64,000 nucleotides of DNA from Pseudomonadota bacterium (GCA_963205175.1 CAUJIW010000183.1:1-64000); one strand, 5' to 3'. Counted from the stretch's first letter, positions 44,664 to 54,247 are shown. Notes: generated by a model not told the origin, from the sequence alone. Numbers and translations are program-made.

Positions 44664-46346
44664 CTACTTGCTCTGGGTGCGCCAGCGCCGGATGGTGCGC
44701 TGGATCAGCTCGCCCTCGCCGCCACTGCTGGCCCACAGGTCGGAGAACACCGGGTCTTCCGAGGCAGGGCGCTTTTCCGGTTCAAGATCGTCGAGCCGGG
44801 CACGGATGGGGATCGCCACGCCTTCGCCGCAGATGATGCATTCGCGGTTGCGCAGGCTGGGGATGGCGTCGAGGAAGCCGCGCGCGCCTTCCGGCATGGC
44901 GTTGCGGACATAGGCCTGGTCGCGGTCGTTGTTCAGGCGCATGGAAATGATGGTGCCGCACTGGGAGAGCACCGATTCCGACAGGTCCGACGGCCGCTGC
45001 GACACCAGCCCGAGCGACACGCCGTACTTGCGGCCTTCCTTGGCGATGCGTTCCAGCACCTTGCGGGCGGCCCCGAAGGTGTCGAGCCGCTCGGCCGGCA
45101 CATAGCGATGGGCTTCCTCGCACACCAGCAGGATCGGCCGCTGCGGCTCGAAACGCGACCAGATGGCGAAATCGAACACCAGGCGCGACAGCACCGCCAC
45201 CACGACGTTGACGATGTCCGACGGCACGCCGGAGAGGTCGATGATCGAGATCGGCTTGCCGTTGCCCGGCATCCGGAAGATGCGGGAGAGGAAATCGGCG
45301 AAATTGTCCTGCACCAGCAGGCCGGAGAACATGAAGCTGTAGCGCGGGTCGCCCTTCAGCTCCTCCAGCTTCGCCTTCAGCCGCAGATAGGGGATCACCT
45401 TCTCCGGCTTGTCGAGCTTGCCCATGTTGGTCTGGATGGCGTTCAGCAGGTCTGACAGCAGATAGGGCAGCGGGCTGTCCACGGTCACCTTGCCGAGGTC
45501 GGCGGCGATGCGCGACTTGGAGCGTGCCTGCGCCAGGCACTTCTGCAGGATGTCGATGTCGGCTTCCTTCTCCGGCGTGCGGGCGCCAACCAGCACCTCC
45601 ACATGCTCGTCGAAGTTCATCAGCCAGTAGGGCAGTTCGAGGTTGTTGACGTCATAGACCGCGCCGACCTGGGAGAACGCCTTGGCATATTCGCCATGCG
45701 GATCGAGCATCAGGATATGGCCGTTGGGCGCCTGCTCGATGATCCGGTGCAGCAGCAGTGCTGTGGTGGTGGATTTACCGGTACCGGTGGAGCCCAGCAG
45801 CGCGAAATGCTTGCCCAGCAGCGGATCGATGAACAGCGAGGCCCGCACGGTGTCGGTCGGGTAGACGGCACCGATCTCGATGTGCGGCCGGCCCTTGGCG
45901 GAGAAGATCTGCTCGACATCGGCCAGTGTCACCGGGCTCAGGGTGCTGCCGGGGATGGGGTAGCGGGTGATGCCGCGCTTGAACTCGCCGAGGCTGCCGG
46001 GCGTCGCGCCCGGTTTGCCTTCGCCGACGAAATCGAGGTCGGCGATGATCCGCGCGGAATCGGCGGCGTCGAGTCGCACCGCCCGCACCGTCGAGACCAC
46101 CCACAGGCCGTCGACCATGGTTTTGACCTGCGAGCCGACCTGGCCGGCCATGCGGGTGGCGAGGTCGTCATGCCCCGCTACCGTGTCGATGGCGGCGCGC
46201 GCCAGCGTGCAGACGGCGCGGCCGCCGCTGACTTCGGTGATCTGGCCAAGCACGGCCGGCGCGGCATTGGTCATCGGGCCGAACTCTTCCGACAGGCGAT
46301 GCAACCGCTCCGCGGCATCGAGATGGGCAAGATCGGTCGCGGTCAA
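44664..46346 (-). CDS. HerA-like ATPase / DNA translocase (DUF87)
   Basis: This 560-residue protein has an N-terminal HAS-barrel-like region, Walker A GSTGTGKS near 187-194 and Walker B PILLVCEEAHRYVP near 405, then SLGLVSQRPSDLS and ISMRLNNDRD, typical of HerA/FtsK-superfamily hexameric ATPases. HerA pumps DNA in repair or defence, usually with the nuclease NurA or another effector; no such gene adjoins. The start is a TTG at 46346 with GAGGGG seven bases upstream; an ATG at residue 25 would be the alternative. A role in genome repair or in envelope assembly is open. Confidence 0.85.
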   Translation of the reverse strand: MTATDLAHLDAAERLHRLSEEFGPMTNAAPAVLGQITEVSGGRAVCTLARAAIDTVAGHDDLATRMAGQVGSQVKTMVDGLWVVSTVRAVRLDAADSARIIADLDFVGEGKPGATPGSLGEFKRGITRYPIPGSTLSPVTLADVEQIFSAKGRPHIEIGAVYPTDTVRASLFIDPLLGKHFALLGSTGTGKSTTTALLLHRIIEQAPNGHILMLDPHGEYAKAFSQVGAVYDVNNLELPYWLMNFDEHVEVLVGARTPEKEADIDILQKCLAQARSKSRIAADLGKVTVDSPLPYLLSDLLNAIQTNMGKLDKPEKVIPYLRLKAKLEELKGDPRYSFMFSGLLVQDNFADFLSRIFRMPGNGKPISIIDLSGVPSDIVNVVVAVLSRLVFDFAIWSRFEPQRPILLVCEEAHRYVPAERLDTFGAARKVLERIAKEGRKYGVSLGLVSQRPSDLSESVLSQCGTIISMRLNNDRDQAYVRNAMPEGARGFLDAIPSLRNRECIICGEGVAIPIRARLDDLEPEKRPASEDPVFSDLWASSGGEGELIQRTIRRWRTQSK

Positions 46347-46448
46347 GGTGCACCCCTCACAGTGATTTGCAATCCTTGAGCGGTATCACCCGGCCCTTAA
46401 TGGTCGGTGAATTGTTACGACGCCGGCGCGCCGGACCGCCGTTATGTG

Positions 46449-47447
46449 TCAGGACAGGGGGTCGCTGCCGAGCAGGTCGTGCCGCGACAGCCAGTCGACG
46501 GTCTCCGCCAGGCAGGTGTCGAGATCGGGGGTGTCGTAGCCCAGTTCGGCCCGGGCCTTGGCGTCGTCGAAGTCCAGCTGCTGGCTGCCCAGCCACAGTG
46601 CGTCGCGGGTCAGGGCCGGCTCGCGGCCGCGAAACCGGGCGCGCCATTCATCGAGCGCGGTCGCCAGCCGCAGCCGCCAGCCGGGCATGGGCCCGCCAGG
46701 CACCGGTACGTCCAGCAGCGCCGCCAGTTTCTCCAGCATCTCCGCCTGGCTGGCGCGCGGTCCGCCCAGCAGGTAATTCTCGCCATTGCCGCCGCGTTCG
46801 GCGGCGGCGATCATGGCCCGGGCGACACTGGGGGCATGGGCGTAGCGCTGGATGCCCGGCAACACCGCCGGCAGCCGGTCGCTCAGCAGCTGCTGGCACA
46901 GGGTCAGCCATTGCCCGCGATCATACGGGCCGAGCAGCACGCCGGGGTTGACGATGATGCCCTCGACGCCGCGATTGCACAGGGTGCGCAGCATGTTCTC
47001 GGCCGCGACCTTGGCGGCGACGCCGCCGACCCAGAAGTCGGTGGAATATTGCGGGCTGGTCTCGGTGGCGACACGGCCGCGCCCGGGCATGAAAACATGG
47101 GCGCACGAGGCGTGGACCAGGCAGGAGGCGCCCATGTTCTGGGCGATGTAGTGGATGTTGCGCATCGACTTGACGTTGAAGCGCCGCTGCACGCCATTGC
47201 GCGGACGCCAGAGCGCGCGGTCGGCGGCGCAGTGGAACACCACGTCGGCACTGGCGGGCATGACGTTCATGATGCTGCGCCGGTCGAGCAGGTTGGCCGG
47301 CGCCAGTTCCGCGCCCAGGCTCGCCAGCGCGCTGGTCTCGGCACTATGCCGGTGCACCGCGATCACCCGCCAGCCCTGCGCTTTCAGCTCGCCCACCAGG
47401 TTATGGCCGAGAAAGCCGGTCGCGCCAAACACCAACGCTGTTGCCAT
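46449..47447 (-). CDS. NAD-dependent epimerase/dehydratase-like protein
   Basis: This 332-residue extended SDR has GATGFLG at 8-14 and a HASCAHVF segment in the expected Ser region. The place of the catalytic YxxxK reads GVAAK within WVGGVAAKVAAE, so the lysine is kept and the tyrosine is replaced by glycine. Either activity has changed, a nearby residue serves instead, or it is a binding protein. Similarity is to dihydroflavonol reductase/NAD-epimerase-type proteins near hopanoid or lipid genes. No neighbour points to a substrate. Confidence 0.82.
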   Translation of the reverse strand: MATALVFGATGFLGHNLVGELKAQGWRVIAVHRHSAETSALASLGAELAPANLLDRRSIMNVMPASADVVFHCAADRALWRPRNGVQRRFNVKSMRNIHYIAQNMGASCLVHASCAHVFMPGRGRVATETSPQYSTDFWVGGVAAKVAAENMLRTLCNRGVEGIIVNPGVLLGPYDRGQWLTLCQQLLSDRLPAVLPGIQRYAHAPSVARAMIAAAERGGNGENYLLGGPRASQAEMLEKLAALLDVPVPGGPMPGWRLRLATALDEWRARFRGREPALTRDALWLGSQQLDFDDAKARAELGYDTPDLDTCLAETVDWLSRHDLLGSDPLS

Positions 47448-47605
47448 GATGCCCCCTGCGTCCTTCCGGAGCGCCCCCTCGGCCCGCGCTCCCGGTCCGC
47501 GCGCCGCGCGGCCGGTGACTCGGGCCCTTGCGCATTGATCGCCAAATCAGCACCTGCCCGCAACCGTTTTGCGTGCGGAATCATGCCTAACGGCACCTGG
47601 CGACA

Positions 47606-48361
47606 CTATTTGCGCATGATCGCGCCGGCGACCCAGCCTGCCGCCAGGGCGATCGCCACCGCCAGCAGGCCGTAGGAGACGCTGTTTTCCTGGGCGAAGG
47701 TATAGACGGCCCGCTCGAAGCCGCTCTTGCCAACGGTCAGCGGCACCGAGGTCTGGGCGATCACCCGGCCTTTCTCGACCAGGAAGACATAGACGCGATA
47801 CTCGCCCACCGGCACGTCACCGGGCAGCCGGGCGCGGGCGCGGAACAGCACGCCCTCCACCACCCGGACGCCGCCGATGGTCTCGGTGAAGAGGCCGCCG
47901 CGCCGGCGCAGGTCGATCAGGCCGGCCTGGAACGTGCGCAGCTCCTCGGCGCTGCGTTCGGTTTCGGCCGGCGAGAAATGCAGGTTGTCGATGCCGAACT
48001 CGTAGATGGCGGCCATCCTCGGATCGACGAGGTCGCCGATCGGCCGTGTCGTCGAGACACTGTAGTAGCCGGGCACGGTCTGGAACCGCACCGAGCGGGT
48101 GTTGAGCCACACGCCGGCGACGCGCTCCTTCTGGCGCACCACCACCGGCTGGGCGGGGCTGCGCACGACCACCACCAGGTCGAGCTTCCGGTCGGGCCGC
48201 ATGGTGGTACGGTCGATGGCGCCGAACATCAGCAGATCGGCGCCGGCGAAGGTGTACTCGATGTCGATGCGGCTCTGCGACAGATCGGTGATCAGCCGCG
48301 GCCCCGCCGCCGCGCCGCCCAGCATGACCAGCAGCAACAGGCCGGCGAACGCGCGAATCAC
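47606..48361 (-). CDS. TIGR02186 family membrane protein
   Basis: This 251-residue protein has a signal sequence, a periplasmic domain of about 200 residues (RIDIEYTFAGADLLMFGAI, then LNTRSVRFQTVPGYY), and a C-terminal membrane anchor (GLLAVAIALAAGWVAGAIM). The family is paired with TauE/SafE-like transporters across alphaproteobacteria, as here, where the two genes overlap by four bases. The job is unknown; an accessory role in sulfur-compound or anion export is inferred from the pairing. Confidence 0.82.
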   Translation of the reverse strand: MIRAFAGLLLLVMLGGAAAGPRLITDLSQSRIDIEYTFAGADLLMFGAIDRTTMRPDRKLDLVVVVRSPAQPVVVRQKERVAGVWLNTRSVRFQTVPGYYSVSTTRPIGDLVDPRMAAIYEFGIDNLHFSPAETERSAEELRTFQAGLIDLRRRGGLFTETIGGVRVVEGVLFRARARLPGDVPVGEYRVYVFLVEKGRVIAQTSVPLTVGKSGFERAVYTFAQENSVSYGLLAVAIALAAGWVAGAIMRK

Positions 48362-49281
48362 AGCGCGGTCTCCAGCACCACGGAAAAAATCTCGCTGGGG
48401 CGGATCATCAGCTCCACCGCCAGTCGCGCCGACACCAGAAACACGATGAGGCCCAGCGCCGCCCGCAGGTGCTCGCCACCCAGCCGCTGCGCCACGCGGG
48501 CGCCGAACTGCGCGCCAACCACGCCGCCCACCAAGAGCAGGATGGCGAGGATGATGTCGACGCTCCGGGTATTGACCGCGTGCAGCACCGTCACCGCCGC
48601 GGTGACGAAGATGATCTGGAACAGCGAGGTGCCCACCACCACCGCCGTCGACATGCCGAGCAGGTAGATCATCGCCGGCACCAGCAGGAAGCCGCCGCCG
48701 ACTCCCATGATCGCGGTCATCATGCCCACCGCCGCCCCCAGTGCCAGCGGCGCCAGCGGGCTGATGTAGAGCCCCGAGCGCGGAAAGCGCATCCGGAACG
48801 GCAGCCGGTGCAGCAACCCGTGATGATGTCGCCGTGATGGCGGACGGGCGACGCCGCTGCGCGCGCGCAGGATGGCGCGGGTCGACTCCACCAGCATCAG
48901 TCCGCCGACGACACCGAGGAACAGCACGTAGGACACCGAAATGATGAAATCGATCTGGCCGACCGCCTTCAGCGCCTTGAACACGAACGAGCCCAGGGTC
49001 GAGCCGATGACGCCGCCGACGATGAGCACCACCCCCATTTTCGGATCGACGCCGCCGCGTCGCCAGTGGGCGCGCACCCCCGACAGCGAGGCGCCGGTGA
49101 TCTGGGTGGCGGCCGATGCCACCGCCACCGAAGGCGGGATGCCGTAGAAGATCAGCAGCGGCGTGGTCAGGAAACCACCGCCGACACCGAACATGCCGGA
49201 CAGAAAGCCGACCAGACCGCCCAGGCCAGCGATGACCAGCGCGTTCACCGACATTTCGGCGATGGGCAGGTAAAGGTCCAT
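48358..49281 (-). CDS. TauE/SafE family (DUF81) sulfite/sulfonate exporter-like protein
   Basis: This 307-residue protein has about eight membrane segments in two repeats, each beginning with the family glycine-rich motif (GGLVGFLSGMFGVGGGFLTTP near residue 19 and GMMTAIMGVGGGFLLVP near 192). Members export sulfite or sulfoacetate, or move other small anions. Its partner is the TIGR02186 gene. The ATG at 49281 gives MDLYLPIAEM; the open frame upstream to 49464 lacks hydrophobic sequence. The assimilatory sulfate genes at 59-63 kb make a sulfite role plausible. Confidence 0.85.
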   Translation of the reverse strand: MDLYLPIAEMSVNALVIAGLGGLVGFLSGMFGVGGGFLTTPLLIFYGIPPSVAVASAATQITGASLSGVRAHWRRGGVDPKMGVVLIVGGVIGSTLGSFVFKALKAVGQIDFIISVSYVLFLGVVGGLMLVESTRAILRARSGVARPPSRRHHHGLLHRLPFRMRFPRSGLYISPLAPLALGAAVGMMTAIMGVGGGFLLVPAMIYLLGMSTAVVVGTSLFQIIFVTAAVTVLHAVNTRSVDIILAILLLVGGVVGAQFGARVAQRLGGEHLRAALGLIVFLVSARLAVELMIRPSEIFSVVLETAL

Positions 49282-49500
49282 GGGAAGGCCGTGATGACTG
49301 AGCGCGGGCGTATCTTTAACCGGCAAATCATGGCGGTCGAGGGGCAGTGTCGAAATAATTGTGGCCGCCCCGCGGCCTGCGGTGCCGCTAGTGGTTGACG
49401 CTCCCATGCAGATATGAAACGCAGCCGGCGGGGGCTGCGCTTTATGCGTATCAATGCTCCGCAAAATATGTTAAGTGATACTCAGAAAACGAGGCAGGCC

Positions 49501-50283
49501 ATGCGCATGCGGGAGCTTGAACAACGAACCGGTGTGGGGCGGGAGACCATCCGCTTCTATATCCGCGAGGGCTTGCTGCCCGAGCCGGAGCGCGCCAGCC
49601 GCAACTCGGCGCGCTACTCGGAGGATCATGTGGTGCGCGTGAAGGCGATCAAGCGCCTGCAGGAAGAACGTTTCCTGCCGCTGTCGGTCATCAAGGCGCT
49701 GCTGAACGCCAACGAGACCGGCGGCGTCGATTACACCGCCTTCCCGAATCTCGACACACTGCTGCTGACCCGGCTCGACGCGCAGGCCGCCGACAGCCGG
49801 CGCACCCTCGCCGAGTTGAGCGAGCAGACGGGCCAGAGCGAGCACGAGATCCGCGAAATGGACCGCATCGGCCTCATCAGCATCGCCCCTGACGGCACGG
49901 TCGATGGCCGCGACGCCGCCATCGCCGCCCGCTGGAGCGAGCTGCGGTCGGTCGGCTTCACCCGCGAGCGCGGCTTCATGCCCGACGAAAGCCGCCTCTA
50001 TGTCGAGTTCGTCGAATGGCTGGCGGCGGAGGAAGTGCGGGTATTCTTCGGACACATGGTGGGCCAGGCGCTGGAAGAGGAGGCGGCGACCGCCGCCGAG
50101 CGCGGCATTGGCATCATCAACGACGTGTTGGGCATGATGCGGACGCGGGCCTTGCTGCGTCGCCTCCATGCCGTCCAGCACACAGACCAGGACCGGGCCA
50201 CGAGGAAAGGCCCGGCACAATCGCATGGGGATGGAGAGGAGACCATAAATGAGTCTGACGGACCGATATTCCTTAAAACCTGA
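49501..50283 (+). CDS. MerR-family transcriptional regulator
   Basis: This 260-residue protein starts with a MerR helix-turn-helix (RMRELEQRTGVGRETIRFYI) and coiled-coil dimer helix, followed by an effector domain without metal-binding cysteines. GAGGCAGG lies upstream of the ATG at 49501. It overlaps the di-iron protein gene by 35 bases, which suggests it controls that gene and itself. GTATCA at 49448-49453 and TGATAC at 49476-49481 form a dyad in its own leader that could be the operator. The ligand is unknown. Confidence 0.87.
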   Translation: MRMRELEQRTGVGRETIRFYIREGLLPEPERASRNSARYSEDHVVRVKAIKRLQEERFLPLSVIKALLNANETGGVDYTAFPNLDTLLLTRLDAQAADSRRTLAELSEQTGQSEHEIREMDRIGLISIAPDGTVDGRDAAIAARWSELRSVGFTRERGFMPDESRLYVEFVEWLAAEEVRVFFGHMVGQALEEEAATAAERGIGIINDVLGMMRTRALLRRLHAVQHTDQDRATRKGPAQSHGDGEETINESDGPIFLKT

Positions 50284-51322
50284 AGGCCTCGAACACCGGG
50301 TTGATGAAGCCTACGAGGCGATCTTCAACTGGCAGTACAGCGACTCGCGCACCGATCTGCTGCAGCTCTACGACAAGGGCAAGCGGATGCAGTGGGACGC
50401 CCAGACCCGCATCGACTGGAGCGGCGACATCGACGAGGGCAACCCGATGGGGATGCCGGAGGAGCTGTTCGCGCTGAAGGGGATGCCGCTCTACGAGAAG
50501 ATGTCGGACAAGGAAAAGGGTGTCGTCCGTCGTCATCACCAGTGCTGGACGCTGTCGCAGTTCCTGCACGGCGAGCAGGGTGCCTTGTTCTGCGCCGCCA
50601 AGATCGTGCAGTCGGTCCCCGACCTTGAGGCCAAGCTCTACGCCGCCTCGCAGACCATCGACGAGGCCCGCCACGTCGAGGCCTACAAGAAGCTGCTGGA
50701 GAAGTTCGAGCTGGCCTACCCGATGACCGGCCCGCTGCAGGAGCTGCTGGACCAGGTGCTGCGCGACAGCCGCTGGGACATGACCTACCTCGGCATGCAG
50801 GTGGTGATCGAGGGTCTGGCGCTGGCGGCCTTCGCCGGCATCCGTGACCACGCCACCAACCAGATGGCGGCCTCCGTCAACGCCTATGTGATGCAGGACG
50901 AGGCGCGCCACGTCGCCTTCGGCCGGCTGTCGCTGCGCGACTATTATCCGCAGCTCACCCAGAAGGAGCGCGATGAACGCGAGGAGTTCCTCGTCGAGGC
51001 CTGCTACCTGATGCGTGACCGCTTCGAATCGCGCGAAGTGTGGGCGCATCTCGACCTGCCGGTCGATGAGTGCGTCGAGCACATGAAGCACAGCGAAGGG
51101 CAGAAGATGTTCCGCACCTTCCTGTTCAACCGCATCGTGCCGGTGGTCAAGGACATCGGCCTGTGGGGGCCGCGGGTGGTCAAGGGCTATGAGCAGATGG
51201 GCGTGCTGGCGTTCGCCGATGTCAACGTCGACGCGCTGCAGGCGCAGGACGAGGAAATCGCCGCCCAGTTCGACGCCCGCCGCAAACATATCGAGGAAGT
51301 CGCCGCCGTCGCCGCCGAATGA
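50249..51322 (+). CDS. Ferritin-like di-iron carboxylate protein
   Basis: This 357-residue helical protein carries a full set of di-iron ligands: Glu 109, Glu 139-x2-His 142 (DEARH), Glu 188, and Glu 218-x2-His 221 (DEARH). The arrangement matches R2-like oxidases, AurF/CmlI-type N-oxygenases and related ferritin-like enzymes, which use O2. The long N-terminal region (1-100) is typical of the ferritin-like domain-containing proteins of aerobic alphaproteobacteria. The substrate is not known. The gene begins inside the end of the MerR gene, so expression is probably coupled. Confidence 0.8.
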   Translation: MSLTDRYSLKPEGLEHRVDEAYEAIFNWQYSDSRTDLLQLYDKGKRMQWDAQTRIDWSGDIDEGNPMGMPEELFALKGMPLYEKMSDKEKGVVRRHHQCWTLSQFLHGEQGALFCAAKIVQSVPDLEAKLYAASQTIDEARHVEAYKKLLEKFELAYPMTGPLQELLDQVLRDSRWDMTYLGMQVVIEGLALAAFAGIRDHATNQMAASVNAYVMQDEARHVAFGRLSLRDYYPQLTQKERDEREEFLVEACYLMRDRFESREVWAHLDLPVDECVEHMKHSEGQKMFRTFLFNRIVPVVKDIGLWGPRVVKGYEQMGVLAFADVNVDALQAQDEEIAAQFDARRKHIEEVAAVAAE

Positions 51323-51332
51323 GGCGCGCACG

Positions 51333-51389
51333 GTTCAGGGCTGCGGCCCGGCCTGAACAACGCCCCCGGTCCCCAGGATCGGGGGCGTT
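51333..51389. terminator. Double hairpin terminator between convergent genes
   Basis: GTTCAGG (51333-51339) pairs with CCTGAAC (51352-51358), and AACGCCCCCG (51359-51368) pairs exactly with CGGGGGCGTT (51380-51389). The second stem is followed by TTCGTCTG on the plus strand and preceded by AA on the minus, so it serves the di-iron gene and probably also the opposite Lrp gene. Confidence 0.75.
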
Positions 51390-51413
51390 CGTCTGTCCGC
51401 GCGTCAGTCACGG

Positions 51414-51887
51414 TCAGCGCGTCAGCGGATAGCCCGAGAAGCGCTTGGTCTCGGCCATGCGCACATGGCTGATGATCTTGGCCACGCCCGAGCCGTCCAC
51501 CAGCAGCCGGTCGGCGAGCTGGCGCCAGGCGTTGATGTCCGCCACCGCCACCTTGAGCAGGTAATCGAAGCCGCCGCTCACCTGGTCGGCCGCCACCACC
51601 TCCGGCAGGGCGGCGATCGCCGCCTCGAAGCGGGTGAAATCCTCCAGCCGGTGGTTGGCCAGCGTCACCTCGGCAAACACCACCAGCAGCGGCCGCACCC
51701 GCTCGACGTCAATCGCCGCGTGCGCGCCTTGCACGACGCCGGCCTTCTCCAGCCGCCGCACCCGGGCAAGGCAGGCGCTGGGCGACAGATGCACGGCATC
51801 GGCCAGGGCCTGGTTGGTCAGCCGCGCATTGGCCTGCAGCAGGGCCAGGATGCGCAGGTCGATGGCGTCGGGCGCAGAGTCTTTCAT
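51414..51887 (-). CDS. Lrp/AsnC-family transcriptional regulator
   Basis: This 157-residue protein has an N-terminal helix-turn-helix (IDLRILALLQANARLTNQAL, then LSPSACLARVRRLEKAGVV) and a C-terminal ligand-binding domain (VFAEVTL to VAVADINAW). It is divergent from the arginine succinyltransferase operon with 102 bases between, so it probably controls that operon in response to arginine, ornithine or glutamate. The ATG at 51887 gives the usual length; an ATG three codons earlier (51896) is possible. Confidence 0.9.
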   Translation of the reverse strand: MKDSAPDAIDLRILALLQANARLTNQALADAVHLSPSACLARVRRLEKAGVVQGAHAAIDVERVRPLLVVFAEVTLANHRLEDFTRFEAAIAALPEVVAADQVSGGFDYLLKVAVADINAWRQLADRLLVDGSGVAKIISHVRMAETKRFSGYPLTR

Positions 51888-51989
51888 GGCCGCCATGATG
51901 GCCCGCAGATTCTGCGGCGGCAAGCCCCGCCTTCCGTCACCCCTGCGGCCGCAAGCGTGACATACTGCGCGCCTGGGGAGACGTAGATC

Positions 51990-53231
51990 ATGCTGTCCAT
52001 CACCCGAGAGGAAGCCCGGCCGCTGGACTGGATCGCCGAGCGTCAGGCCGCGATGACCGAGACGGTAATGGCCTGGAGCGCCATCAATTCGGGCAGTCGC
52101 AACCTGGCCGGCCTCGACCGCATGGCCACCGCCCTGGAACAGGCTTTCGGCGCGCTGGGGCCGGTGCGGCTGGTGGCGCCCGAGCCGGTGTCGGCGCCTG
52201 ATAACGACGGCTGCCTGCAACCGCTGCCGCATGGCCGCATCTTCCACCTGACGGTCCGGCCGGAGGCTCGGCATCGGGTGCTGCTGGCCGGCCACATGGA
52301 CACCGTGTTCGCCGCCGACCACCCGTTCCAGGCCCCGCGCTGGCGCGAGCCGGGCGTGCTGAACGGCCCCGGCGTCGCCGACATGAAGGGCGGCCTGCTG
52401 GTGATGCTGCACGCCCTGCTGGCGCTCGAACAGTCACCGTGGGCCGGCGGCCTTGGCTACGAGGTGGTCATCAACGCCGACGAGGAGGTGTCCTCGCTGG
52501 GCTCGGCCGCGCTGCTGGCGGCGGCCGCCCGCCGCGCTGACATCGGCCTGGTCTATGAACCCGCCTTGCCGGATGGCCGGCTGGCCGGCGCCCGCAAGGG
52601 CATCGGCACCTACGCGGTGCTGGCGCAGGGCCGGGCCGCGCACGCCGGCCGCAACCCGGAGGCCGGTCGCAACGCGGTGCTGGCGGTGGCCGACCTGTTC
52701 GTGCGGCTGGCGCGGTTGCCGCGCGTGCGCGACGGGCTGACGGTCAATGTCGCGTCGCTGGGCGGCGGCGGGCCGACCAACGTGGTGCCGGCCCAGGCGG
52801 TGGGCCGCTTCGAGGTCCGTTGCTGGAGCCATGAGGATCGCCATTGGGCGCAGGCACAGGTGGCCGCCATTGTCGCCGAGGTCGCAGGCCATCATGACGT
52901 CAGCCTGACCGTGCACGGCGGCTTCAACCGGCCGCCCAAGCCGCTGGATGCGGTGCAGGCGGGGCTGTTCGAGGCCGTGAGGGGCTGCGGCGCCGATCTG
53001 GGTCTGGCCGTCGACTGGGCGCCCTCGGGCGGCTGCTGCGACGGCAACAACCTGGCGGCGCAGGGCCTGCCGGTGGTCGACAGTCTGGGTGTACGCGGCG
53101 GCGCCATTCACTCGGCGGAGGAATTCTTGATCGTTGACAGCATGACCGAGCGTGCCCGGCTGTCGGCGCTGCTGCTGATGCGGCTGGCCAGCGGCGCCCT
53201 CGCCTGGCCGGCCCGGGGGCCACGGCCATGA
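51990..53231 (+). CDS. M20-family metallohydrolase of the arginine succinyltransferase operon
   Basis: This 413-residue protein has the M20 zinc site: H102 and D104 in GHMDTVF, the bridging Asp in VADMKGG near 132, Glu pair in NADEEVSS near 168-169, and HSAEEF near the C-terminus. It lies directly ahead of astA and overlaps its start by four bases. In the classical pathway AstE removes succinate from N-succinylglutamate; here an M20 amidohydrolase occupies that place, so it may perform the desuccinylation instead. That assignment is inference from position and chemistry. Confidence 0.83.
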   Translation: MLSITREEARPLDWIAERQAAMTETVMAWSAINSGSRNLAGLDRMATALEQAFGALGPVRLVAPEPVSAPDNDGCLQPLPHGRIFHLTVRPEARHRVLLAGHMDTVFAADHPFQAPRWREPGVLNGPGVADMKGGLLVMLHALLALEQSPWAGGLGYEVVINADEEVSSLGSAALLAAAARRADIGLVYEPALPDGRLAGARKGIGTYAVLAQGRAAHAGRNPEAGRNAVLAVADLFVRLARLPRVRDGLTVNVASLGGGGPTNVVPAQAVGRFEVRCWSHEDRHWAQAQVAAIVAEVAGHHDVSLTVHGGFNRPPKPLDAVQAGLFEAVRGCGADLGLAVDWAPSGGCCDGNNLAAQGLPVVDSLGVRGGAIHSAEEFLIVDSMTERARLSALLLMRLASGALAWPARGPRP

Positions 53232-54247
53232 CGACATCTTCCCGACACCGGGTCCGCCCGGCGCGCGCCGACGACGTTGACGCCTTGCTGGCGCTGGCGC
53301 GTCAGACCGGCGGCGGTCTCACCAACCTGCCGCCCGATCGCGACGATCTTGCCCGCCGCGTCGCCGCCAGCATGGCCGGCGACGACCTCACCCTGCTGGT
53401 GCTGGAGGACGTGCCGGCGGCGCGGGTCATCGGCACCGCCGGGCTGTTCTCGCGGCTCGGGCGGACCTGGCCGTTCTACAGCTACAAGATCAACCGCCTG
53501 TCGCAGACCTGCAAGGAACTGGGCAAGACCCTGACCTCCGAGGTGCTGCATCTGGTCAATGACTTCGACGGCTGTTCCGAGGTCGGCGGCCTGTTCGTCG
53601 ACCCCGCCGCGCGCGCGAGCGGCATCGGCCGGCTGATCGCCCGCAGCCGCTACCTCTACATGGCGGCCCACCGCGACCGCTTCGCCGCCCGGGTGATCGC
53701 CGACCTGCGCGGCTACCAGGCCGAGGACGGCAGCTGGCCGTTCTGGGAGGGACTGGGTCGCCACTTCTTCGACATGCCGTTCGAGGAGGCCGACCGCTTC
53801 AATGGCCTGCACGGCAACCAGTTCATCGCCGACCTGATGCCGAAATATCCCATCTACGTCCGCCTGCTGCCGCCCGCCGCCCAGGCCGCCCTCGGCCGGC
53901 CGCACCGCGACGGCGAACGGGCGCTGGCGCTGCTGGCGGAGGAGGGCTTCCGCCAGGAGGGTTATGTCGACATCTTCGACGCCGGCCCCACCGTGGTCGC
54001 CTATGTCGATGATCTCAAGGCCCTGCGCGAACAACGCCGGGCCGTGGTCGCCGAGATCGGCGGCATTCCCGGCGGGCGGGCGCCGGCGCTGGTGGCGGCC
54101 GGCGAGAATCAGGAGTTCCGCGCCGCCCGTGGCGGCGTGCTGCCGCTGGCGGGCGACCAGGCGCGGGTGACACCCGAGCTGGCCGCCACCCTGTCCCTCG
54201 AACCAGGCATGGAGACGCGTCATGTCGCTTTCTGCGGCGCCGCTGGC
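53228..54247 (+). CDS. astA: Arginine N-succinyltransferase, with no in-frame stop near its expected end
   Basis: The first 330-340 codons match AstA: RPARADDVDALLALARQTGG at the start, LTSEVLHLVNDFDGCSEVGG, GLFVDPAARASGIGRLIA, and a C-terminal half comparable with E. coli AstA (344 residues). It transfers succinyl from succinyl-CoA to arginine. Oddly, the reading frame has no stop at the expected end; it stays open through the whole of astD (in a different frame) and joins the astB frame, ending at 56977, a 1249-codon frame. The end given here is the expected domain boundary, not a stop codon. See findings. Confidence 0.8.

Noticed and set aside
46423-46434. Twelve-base palindrome CCGGCGCGCCGG between the HerA and epimerase genes
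   Set aside because: A GC-only palindrome is expected by chance in DNA of this composition, and no other signal supports it.
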